Shown here in pieces: positions 6,525 through 10,969 of a DNA stretch of 10,969 bases (positions within the stretch are counted from its first letter, which is position 1; every line of letters starts with the position of its first letter). The position numbers and the translations under genes are program-made. The notes beneath the pieces are model-generated. The model saw nothing but the letters and a program-made list of their open reading frames with translations. It made no database searches and had not been told where the DNA came from. Origin of the DNA: an uncultured Phascolarctobacterium sp. (GTDB taxonomy: Bacteria > Bacillota > Negativicutes > Acidaminococcales > Acidaminococcaceae); contig CAAEPE010000010.1 in assembly GCA_900757795.1 (NCBI GenBank), forward strand, positions 1-10,969. The letters run 5' to 3'.

Positions 6525-7712
6525 TTATTTTTGTTTTAAAATAGTCTCCAGCATTCTGATGGCGCGCACGTTTTCTTTAACGTCGTGCACGCGCACCATT
6601 TGCGCGCCCGCATATACAGCCTGCAAGCTGGTGGCAATAGTGCCCTCCAACCGCTCCTCCGCAGGCAATCCGCCTAAAACCGTTCCAATAGTGCTTTTGC
6701 GGGATGCTGCCAGCAACACGGGATAGCCAAAGCTCGTTAATGTTTTTAAATCGCGCATTAAAAGCAAATTTTGCTCTACATTTTTAGCAAAGCCAATACC
6801 AGGATCTAAAATAATTTTATCCAAGCCCACGCCCCGCTCGCGCAAAAGCTGCGCGCGCTGCGCCAAATATACAGCAACTTCCTGCACCACATTTTGGTAT
6901 TGACAATTTTGCTGCATATTTTTCGGTGTGCCGCGCATATGCATTAAAATAATCGGCGCATTATTATGCACAACAACGTCCAGCATTTTCGCATCAGCTT
7001 CCATAGCACTGATATCATTGATAATATTTGCACCTGATGCCAAGGCCGCTTCCGCCGTAGCCGCGCGATAGGTATCAATGGAAATAACGGCGTCAGGATA
7101 ATTTTTGCGCAGCTCCGCAATAACCGGCAGTACGCGTCTGCATTCCTCCTCACCGTCCACGCTGTCGCTGCCGGGACGGGTGGATTCGCCGCCAATATCT
7201 AAAATATCCGCGCCCTGCTCCAGCATTTGACCCGCACGTTTCACAACTTGCTCCAACTGCGGCACGCGGCTGCCGGCATAAAAGGAATCCGGAGTAATAT
7301 TTAAAATACCCATGACACGCATTTTCTCATAATTTACCACGCGTCCATCCGCCAAGACGGTTTTTAAAGGCTCCGGCGTTAAAGCAGCTTGTAAATCGTC
7401 AACAATCTGCTTTATGCCAAAATAAGGCATCAGCGCCAACTTTTGCAGCAGCAGCTTATACTGCTTGCGCGTACCTAAAAGCAGCACGTCAACATATTTA
7501 TCGGCGTTGACAATGCAGCCCGCGGGCACCACCGCGTCGCCCCCGGCTGCCAGCATTTCCTGTTTTAAAATATTTGCGGCAGGCGTGCGAACTTTAAGTA
7601 ATTTATACGGCAATATCTGCGACTTATCGGCAAAAATAGGCAGGCTGGCAGGATGCGCGCCAATACCGGCTATCGCATCAGTCAGTAGCTCCGGATTTAT
7701 TTTTAACAGCAT
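6525..7712 (-). CDS. folP: Dihydropteroate synthase with N-terminal extension
   Basis: Joins p-aminobenzoate to hydroxymethyl-dihydropterin pyrophosphate to make dihydropteroate; the sulfonamide target. The TIM-barrel part starts near residue 131: MGILNITPDSF (134-144), DIGGESTRPGS (172-182), SIDT (211-214), NIINDIS (229-235), DPGIGFAK (303-310), ASRKS (336-340), VRVHDV (373-378). These are all standard DHPS motifs. The first ~130 residues are an extra domain not found in the ~280-residue E. coli enzyme; I recall similar extensions in other Bacillota DHPS proteins but know no function. The ATG overlaps the folE2 stop by one base (TAATG), which suggests coupled translation and supports the full 395-residue reading. 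Confidence 0.95.
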   Translation of the reverse strand: MLLKINPELLTDAIAGIGAHPASLPIFADKSQILPYKLLKVRTPAANILKQEMLAAGGDAVVPAGCIVNADKYVDVLLLGTRKQYKLLLQKLALMPYFGIKQIVDDLQAALTPEPLKTVLADGRVVNYEKMRVMGILNITPDSFYAGSRVPQLEQVVKRAGQMLEQGADILDIGGESTRPGSDSVDGEEECRRVLPVIAELRKNYPDAVISIDTYRAATAEAALASGANIINDISAMEADAKMLDVVVHNNAPIILMHMRGTPKNMQQNCQYQNVVQEVAVYLAQRAQLLRERGVGLDKIILDPGIGFAKNVEQNLLLMRDLKTLTSFGYPVLLAASRKSTIGTVLGGLPAEERLEGTIATSLQAVYAGAQMVRVHDVKENVRAIRMLETILKQK

Positions 7713-8485
7713 TATTTTTCACTCTTTTCTACAACGGCAAAAGCATTGTGATTATGAATACTTTCCACGCTTTCCACCTCTGCCCGATACCAAGTAATGC
7801 GCTTATCTGCTTCCAAACGCAGCGCAATTTCCCGCACTGCATCTTCTACAAAACGCGGATTTTCATAAGCGTGCTCCGTGACAAATTTTTCGTCAGGACG
7901 CTTGAGCAAACCGTAAACAGGCGCACTGGCGGCAGCGTCGGCAATTTCCGCCAATTCCTCCAGCCACACCAATTCGTTGGCTTCAATTTCTAATTTTGCC
8001 CAGGCTCTTTGGTTATGCGCGCCGTAATCGCTGATTTCCTTGGAACAAGGACACAGAGTCTGCACCGGCACCACAGCCGTAATTTTTAATTTAAAGCTCT
8101 CGCCCTTCTCCGCTTTGTAAACGCAGTCAATATCCATCGGCGCAGCCATACCGCTGACCGGCGCTGTTTTAGTAATAAAATAAGGAAATTCTAATTGCAG
8201 AAAAGCTTTTTCGGCCTGCAAATGCTCTTTGAGCTTATCCAAAATATTTTCAATTTCATTTAAACCCACGGGGCCTAAGGTGCGCAGACATTCTACAAAA
8301 CGGCTCATGTGCGTGCCGCGCATATCGTGGGGCAAATCCACAGCCAGCAAAACCTTGGCTACCGTGTGCTGACTGCCGTGAATTCTGTCCTTTAATTCAA
8401 TAGGCCAGCGCAAATCCTTGATACCTACATGCTTCAAAGGAATTTTACGCAAATCCTTTTCACTTTGTACGTCCTTCAAAATCAT
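7712..8485 (-). CDS. folE2: GTP cyclohydrolase IB
   Basis: Converts GTP to 7,8-dihydroneopterin triphosphate, the first step of folate and queuosine synthesis. The 257-residue sequence has FolE2 (COG1469) signatures: RGTHMSRF at about 56-63, TLCPCSKEIS at 143-152 with C145 and C147, GAHNQR at 155-160, and IHNHNAFA at 243-250. This type is unrelated in sequence to zinc-dependent FolE and works with several metals; in some bacteria it is made under zinc shortage. I see no Zur-like operator, and no folE is in the window, so it may be the sole cyclohydrolase. Its ATG overlaps the queD stop (ATGA), with GAGG just upstream. Confidence 0.96.
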   Translation of the reverse strand: MILKDVQSEKDLRKIPLKHVGIKDLRWPIELKDRIHGSQHTVAKVLLAVDLPHDMRGTHMSRFVECLRTLGPVGLNEIENILDKLKEHLQAEKAFLQLEFPYFITKTAPVSGMAAPMDIDCVYKAEKGESFKLKITAVVPVQTLCPCSKEISDYGAHNQRAWAKLEIEANELVWLEELAEIADAAASAPVYGLLKRPDEKFVTEHAYENPRFVEDAVREIALRLEADKRITWYRAEVESVESIHNHNAFAVVEKSEK

Positions 8486-8838
8486 TCACCTCGATATACG
8501 CAACCACTGGTGCGCGTTTCCCAAACCTCTACTTCATAAAGATGATAATGGTCGCCAGTCAATAATTTTTCCAGCTGCTGCCAAATCCACACGCAAATAT
8601 TTTCCGCAGAGGGAACGGGAATGATGTCATTTAGACATGCGTGATCCAAATGTACTAAAACTTCTTGCTTTACCAAATTTTTCAGTTTAATAAAATCTAT
8701 CACCATGCCCTCGTGATCGGGAGTACCTTCAACCTTTACCACTAATTTGTAGGTATGACCATGCAGACGCTCGCACTTACCGTTATATTCCGGCAGATAA
8801 TGCGCCGCATCAAAATCAAATTCTTTAATAATAATCAT
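8482..8838 (-). CDS. queD: 6-pyruvoyl-tetrahydropterin synthase family protein (QueD, possibly PTPS-III acting for FolB)
   Basis: A 118-residue COG0720 enzyme acting on dihydroneopterin triphosphate. Zinc ligands are H13 (FDAAHYL), H26 and H28 (LHGHTY). LDHACLND at 64-71 carries the conserved Asp-His pair, and VWET at 105-108 has the pterin-binding Glu E107. The catalytic motif reads C22-E23-R-L-H-G-H. Cys at -4 from HGH is the QueD/PTPS-I signature; Glu at -3 is the residue reported for PTPS-III, which makes 6-hydroxymethyl-dihydropterin directly and replaces FolB. Having both fits the reported bifunctional type. Context agrees: it sits between folE2 and trmL, folP and folK follow, and folB and other queuosine genes (queC, queE, queF) are absent from the window. 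ATGA overlaps join it to both neighbours; GGAGGAG precedes its ATG. Family assignment is firm; the folate role is inference. Confidence 0.9.
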   Translation of the reverse strand: MIIIKEFDFDAAHYLPEYNGKCERLHGHTYKLVVKVEGTPDHEGMVIDFIKLKNLVKQEVLVHLDHACLNDIIPVPSAENICVWIWQQLEKLLTGDHYHLYEVEVWETRTSGCVYRGE

Positions 8839-9317
8839 TTATATTCTCCTCCATACAGAGTGAGTCCTGCAAAATTGTCCACCTGACGCAAGGCTTCATA
8901 AGCTACAATCGCCACGGAATTGGATAAATTCAGCGAGCGTGCTTCCTCAATCATAGGAATACGCACGCAGGAATCTGCATATTCCTCGCGTAATTTATCC
9001 GGCAGACCAGCAGTTTCCTTGCCGAAAATCAGCAGGCTGTCGGCGTCATATTTTACGTCGGCGTAAGATTTATGCGCCTTAGTAGTCAGTAAAAACTTGG
9101 AATTGTCCTTATACTTTTCTAAAACCTCGTACACACTGTCATAATAATGAATATCAACTAAATGCCAGTAGTCAAGTCCGGCGCGTTTTAAATATTTATC
9201 GTCCACAGAAAAGCCCAGTGGACGTACCAAATGCAGATGACAGCCTGTAGCGGCGCACAGACGAGCAATATTTCCGGTATTGCCGGGAATTTCTGGTTCA
9301 ACTAATACTATGTGCAT
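8835..9317 (-). CDS. trmL: tRNA (cytidine/uridine-34-2'-O)-methyltransferase (SPOUT)
   Basis: Methylates the 2'-OH of the wobble base in tRNA-Leu isoacceptors using S-adenosylmethionine. The 160-residue length and motifs match TrmL: HIVLVEPEIPGNTGNIARLC at 2-21, the middle LLIFGKETAGLP, and the C-terminal knot RIPMIEEARSLNLSNSVAIV, followed by YEALRQ. The ATG at 9317 has AAAGGAG 8 nt upstream, inside the end of the preceding gene, whose stop is only 2 nt away. Its TGA overlaps the queD start. The neighbouring queD could also link it to wobble-base modification, but the following fol genes make folate the stronger theme. Confidence 0.95.
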   Translation of the reverse strand: MHIVLVEPEIPGNTGNIARLCAATGCHLHLVRPLGFSVDDKYLKRAGLDYWHLVDIHYYDSVYEVLEKYKDNSKFLLTTKAHKSYADVKYDADSLLIFGKETAGLPDKLREEYADSCVRIPMIEEARSLNLSNSVAIVAYEALRQVDNFAGLTLYGGEYK

Positions 9318-9319
9318 GA

Positions 9320-10396
9320 TTATTTCTCCTTTAACATTTCTTGTATACGTTCACGCATACGGTGAGCTTTTTTATCTTGAGTTTCTTTTTTATCCTGCTG
9401 CTTTTTATTTTTTGCTTCTATTTTTTCTTGAGACTTTCCAGTCGGCATAGCCAGCATTTTTTGGTAGGTCGCCATAATTTTTTCACAATACAGCGAACCC
9501 ATAGCCCACGTACCGTTAAGACCATACCAAGTATTGACTACGCCGCGCTCCATGCGAATTCTGTGAGCCAATTCATAACGCGGGTCGACAATGGCTGTTT
9601 TAGGACGTTTATTTTGCGTGTAAGCCAATAGATGCTGAATGTGCGCGCGCACTCCCAGCTCCGGCGTTTTAAAAGTAGCACCCTTGACGCCTCCGCCAGT
9701 AGTACCCAAGCCGCAAAAATTATTTTGATGATGCTGCACGTCGCCGCCATAAGCGTAGATGCCGGTTTCTACTAAGGATTGGCATAAAGCCAAATCAGGC
9801 CGCACTCCCTCGCGCCCTGCCTCCTGCCAGTATAAATCAACCAATTCTTCCACGCTGCAAGCCAAGCGCACATTAGGATTATTTTTTTTGATGAGCGCCA
9901 CCGCCTGCTCCTTTTGAGCGATGGCTTCACCGTAAATACTGATATTTTTATAATTCTCCGGCAGCTCGGTACCTAAAAAAAAGCTTTTGCCATCCTGCTC
10001 CACCAGCATAGGCTTCACATTTTTGGCCGTGATGGAATCCTTATTATTTTTCACAGTTTTGAGAGGGTTTTGTTTACCGGATTTCTTATCGCCGTTGGCT
10101 GCTTGGTCTTTATTGGCAGCGAGATTTTTATTGTTTTTCATTGTTTGGGGAAGATTTTGTTTAGAGCTTTTCTTGTCGTTGCCTGCTGTTTGGTCTTTGT
10201 CTGTAACGATATTGATACCGCCCTTAGGGCCGGGCTTAATGGCAGCTGGCTGCTTGTTGTTTTTCAAAGTTTTATTCGCAATTTTAGTATTGGATTTTAC
10301 CGGCTGCTTATCATTTTTATTTTTAGCCTCCGCAAAATCGGCTGCCAACAGCATGCTTGCAGCGGCAAATAAAGCAATGAGCTTTTTATATTTCAT
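9320..10396 (-). CDS. Secreted glucosaminidase-like wall hydrolase (GH73-type)
   Basis: A 358-residue exported protein, probably an N-acetylglucosaminidase cutting peptidoglycan glycan strands. Residues 1-24 are a signal peptide (KYKKLIALFAAASMLLAA, cleavage near AEA/KN). Residues 25-130 are a Lys/Asn/Gln-rich low-complexity linker with two 29-residue repeats. About 175-315 form the catalytic domain: VEELVDLYWQEAGREGVRPD, SLVETG with likely acid E210, NNFCGLGTTGGGVKGATF, and GVRAHIQHLLAYT. A Lys/Glu/Gln-rich tail (320-358) is probably helical. Start: ATG at 10396 with GGGAG 9 nt upstream; the frame stays open to 10546, but that part translates palindromic repeat DNA and lacks a signal peptide. 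It is the first gene of the minus-strand series. Confidence 0.84.
   Translation of the reverse strand: MKYKKLIALFAAASMLLAADFAEAKNKNDKQPVKSNTKIANKTLKNNKQPAAIKPGPKGGINIVTDKDQTAGNDKKSSKQNLPQTMKNNKNLAANKDQAANGDKKSGKQNPLKTVKNNKDSITAKNVKPMLVEQDGKSFFLGTELPENYKNISIYGEAIAQKEQAVALIKKNNPNVRLACSVEELVDLYWQEAGREGVRPDLALCQSLVETGIYAYGGDVQHHQNNFCGLGTTGGGVKGATFKTPELGVRAHIQHLLAYTQNKRPKTAIVDPRYELAHRIRMERGVVNTWYGLNGTWAMGSLYCEKIMATYQKMLAMPTGKSQEKIEAKNKKQQDKKETQDKKAHRMRERIQEMLKEK
10022..10195 (-). repeat. Two tandem 87-nt units coding a 29-residue linker repeat
   Basis: Residues 68-96 and 97-125 of the glucosaminidase-like protein align: DQTAGNDKKSSKQNLPQTMK and DQAANGDKKSGKQNPLKTVK, each followed by NNK. A third partial KNNK unit lies at about residues 42-48. 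This is an internal duplication in the exported linker. Confidence 0.75.
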
Positions 10397-10434
10397 ATAT
10401 TTTAACTCCCGTGATGTTGTTGTTCTTTTTGCAG

Positions 10435-10449
10435 AAGTAGCAAAAAAGG
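10435..10449. repeat. Direct repeat copy 1 (aagtagcaaaaaagg)
   Basis: This 15-nt sequence is repeated exactly at 10538-10552. Each copy is followed closely by a palindrome (10457-10477 and 10555-10573), suggesting a repeated module. Confidence 0.8.
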
Positions 10450-10456
10450 CTTGCTG

Positions 10457-10477
10457 TATAGGGCACGTTGCCCTATA
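10457..10477. repeat. Perfect 9-bp palindrome, 3-nt centre
   Basis: TATAGGGCA, then CGT, then TGCCCTATA. It lies in the probable leader of the first operon gene, about 60 nt before its ATG. No U-run follows on either strand. Confidence 0.85.
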
Positions 10478-10488
10478 TACACCTCCGC

Positions 10489-10505
10489 GCGTGCCGCTTG
10501 CACGC
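10489..10505. repeat. 6-bp GC-rich hairpin, 5-nt loop
   Basis: GCGTGC and GCACGC around CGCTT. It is short but entirely G/C paired apart from one base pair, and sits between the palindromes at 10457 and 10516. Confidence 0.6.
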
Positions 10506-10515
10506 CTCTCTACAC

Positions 10516-10543
10516 CTACTTTTTTCATAACTGAAAAAAGTAG
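10516..10543. repeat. Perfect 12-bp hairpin with TAAC loop
   Basis: Left arm ctacttttttca, loop taac, right arm tgaaaaaagtag. The right arm runs into direct-repeat copy 2 (10538-10552). The T-run is inside the stem, not after it, so this is not a standard terminator. Confidence 0.85.
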
Positions 10544-10552
10544 CAAAAAAGG
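10538..10552. repeat. Direct repeat copy 2 (aagtagcaaaaaagg)
   Basis: Identical to 10435-10449, 103 nt away. A weaker third version (gcaaaaaggg) is at 10609-10618, following the hairpin at 10584-10605. Confidence 0.8.
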
Positions 10553-10554
10553 TT

Positions 10555-10573
10555 CGCGATTTTGAAAATCGCG
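10555..10573. repeat. Perfect 9-bp palindrome, 1-nt centre
   Basis: cgcgatttt, g, aaaatcgcg. As RNA it would be an 8-bp stem with a 3-nt loop. It directly follows direct-repeat copy 2. Confidence 0.82.
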
Positions 10574-10583
10574 TCAAACTTTC

Positions 10584-10605
10584 GCTTTTTCTTAGCAGAA
10601 AAAGC
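10584..10605. repeat. Perfect 9-bp hairpin with TAGC loop
   Basis: gctttttct, tagc, agaaaaagc. It has the same style as the hairpin at 10516: pyrimidine-rich left arm, 4-nt loop, purine-rich right arm, then a GCAAAAA box. Confidence 0.82.
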
Positions 10606-10717
10606 TTGGCAAAAAGGGCTTTTTATATTCCTTTTGAGAGGCGTTCTTGATTTTGGCTACTGCTTTTGTGTTCGTAGTTCCAGGTAAGCACCGCTCGTAA
10701 ATCTATGGCTTTTGTGG

Positions 10718-10787
10718 CTACCGCAAAGTAATTTTTATTGTTAGCATGCAAATTGCACGTTAGAATGAAATTTACACTTTGCGGTAG
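10718..10787. repeat. 12-bp inverted repeat with 46-nt spacer
   Basis: ctaccgcaaagt at 10718-10729 is perfectly complementary to 10776-10787. Allowing two unpaired bases, the pairing continues imperfectly for about 11 more bases. The spacer has an AT-rich palindrome TGCAAATTGCA at 10747-10757. It could be a long hairpin RNA or the ends of a tiny element. Confidence 0.7.
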
Positions 10788-10804
10788 ACCGCCAAAGCTC
10801 TGCA

Positions 10805-10870
10805 TTGCGAGCCTAAATGACCCGAAGACTCTAGCCCAAAAAACTACGCATTAGGCGAACCTTGTCGCAA
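10805..10870. repeat. Two-part 12-bp inverted repeat with 8-nt bulge
   Basis: ttgcga (10805-10810) pairs with tcgcaa (10865-10870), and the adjoining gcctaa (10811-10816) pairs with ttaggc (10851-10856). The right side has an 8-nt bulge (10857-10864). The stacked layout looks more like a folded RNA than chance, but is seen in one sequence only. Confidence 0.55.
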
Positions 10871-10906
10871 AGTTCGAATTATCTATGAACGTCGAAGATT
10901 CTTTGC

Positions 10907-10924
10907 CGCGCTTCGAAAAGCGCG
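10907..10924. repeat. 7-bp GC-rich hairpin with 4-nt loop
   Basis: cgcgctt, cgaa, aagcgcg. It lies 11 nt before the 12-bp hairpin at 10936-10963. Confidence 0.65.
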
Positions 10925-10935
10925 CGCTTTTCTTG

Positions 10936-10963
10936 CAACTTCTTTTGGCGACAAAAGAAGTTG
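10936..10963. repeat. Perfect 12-bp hairpin with GCGA loop
   Basis: caacttcttttg, gcga, caaaagaagttg. It has the same arm length, loop size and pyrimidine/purine asymmetry as the hairpin at 10516-10543. The window ends 6 nt later, so further units may follow. Confidence 0.85.
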
Positions 10964-10969
10964 AATAAA

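Larger units (their letters stand above)
10397..10969. other. Gene-free block rich in palindromes upstream of the operon
   Basis: No reading frame here looks like a protein. The stretch holds at least nine inverted repeats plus a repeated A-rich box; the clearest are listed separately. None is followed by a clean U-run, so they are not ordinary terminators. Probably part is a dispersed repeat family and part the 5' leader of the operon. I could not identify a convincing -35/-10 pair; the GGGAG ribosome site of the first gene is at 10410-10406 on the minus strand. Confidence 0.75.

Noticed and set aside
7712..8485. Zinc-responsive (Zur) control of folE2
   Set aside because: folE2 sits inside an overlapping gene series with no upstream gap to hold an operator, so only the far upstream promoter could carry one and none was recognised.
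10516..10543. Hairpin as an intrinsic terminator
   Set aside because: The T/A runs are inside the stem and no U-run follows on either strand.
10397..10546. 50-residue N-terminal extension of the glucosaminidase-like protein
   Set aside because: It translates palindromic repeat DNA, has no ribosome site, and would bury the signal peptide; ATG 10396 has GGGAG at good spacing.
9987..10565. 192-residue plus-strand frame, hydrophobic
   Set aside because: It lies opposite the Lys/Asn-rich linker of the glucosaminidase gene; the hydrophobic Phe/Leu content is the antisense of Lys codons.
10623..10805. 60-residue frame on the minus strand
   Set aside because: No recognisable motif, no clear ribosome site, and it runs through one arm and the spacer of the 10718-10787 inverted repeat.
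10435..10969. CRISPR array
   Set aside because: Repeats are only 15 nt, two exact copies, with palindromic rather than unique spacers of regular length, and no cas gene is nearby.

Overview
The window looks like chromosomal DNA of a low-to-mid GC Bacillota. A Negativicutes host (Veillonella/Acidaminococcus/Phascolarctobacterium-like) is my best guess. It rests on gene style: GTP cyclohydrolase IB, a long DHPS with an N-terminal domain, NlpC/P60 and glucosaminidase envelope hydrolases, an Asp23-like domain, and intergenic repeats of a kind I associate with that group. No ribosomal RNA is present to prove it.

Layout. Positions 1-1522 hold a nearly complete IS3-family element of the IS150 type on the + strand. 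Its left inverted repeat is cut about 3 nt short by the window edge. From 1562 to 10396 all ten genes lie on the minus strand, with overlaps or gaps of at most 32 nt, so they could form one long operon. In transcription order: a secreted glucosaminidase-like wall hydrolase, trmL (tRNA wobble methylation), a QueD/PTPS-family enzyme, folE2, folP, folK, a secreted SH3/NlpC-P60 peptidase, pepA, a PHP phosphoesterase of the RNase AM/YciV type, and a P-loop protein fused to an Asp23/Gls24-like domain. Positions 10397-10969, upstream of the operon, contain no convincing gene but many perfect or near-perfect palindromes.

How the genes fit together. FolE2, the PTPS-family protein, FolK and FolP give a route from GTP to dihydropteroate, provided the PTPS-family protein does the job of the missing FolB. 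Its active-site motif is C-E-R-L-H-G-H. This carries both the Cys of canonical QueD and the Glu of PTPS-III, which is reported to bypass FolB. That is the most interesting functional point here. The rest of the operon is envelope remodelling, peptide turnover and RNA/nucleotide housekeeping.

I do not see a clearly new defence or mobile system. The points most worth following up are the PTPS-III-like folate bypass, the P-loop/Asp23 fusion, the hairpin-rich block at the right edge, and the way the IS ends seem built to block both incoming translation (left) and incoming transcription (right).
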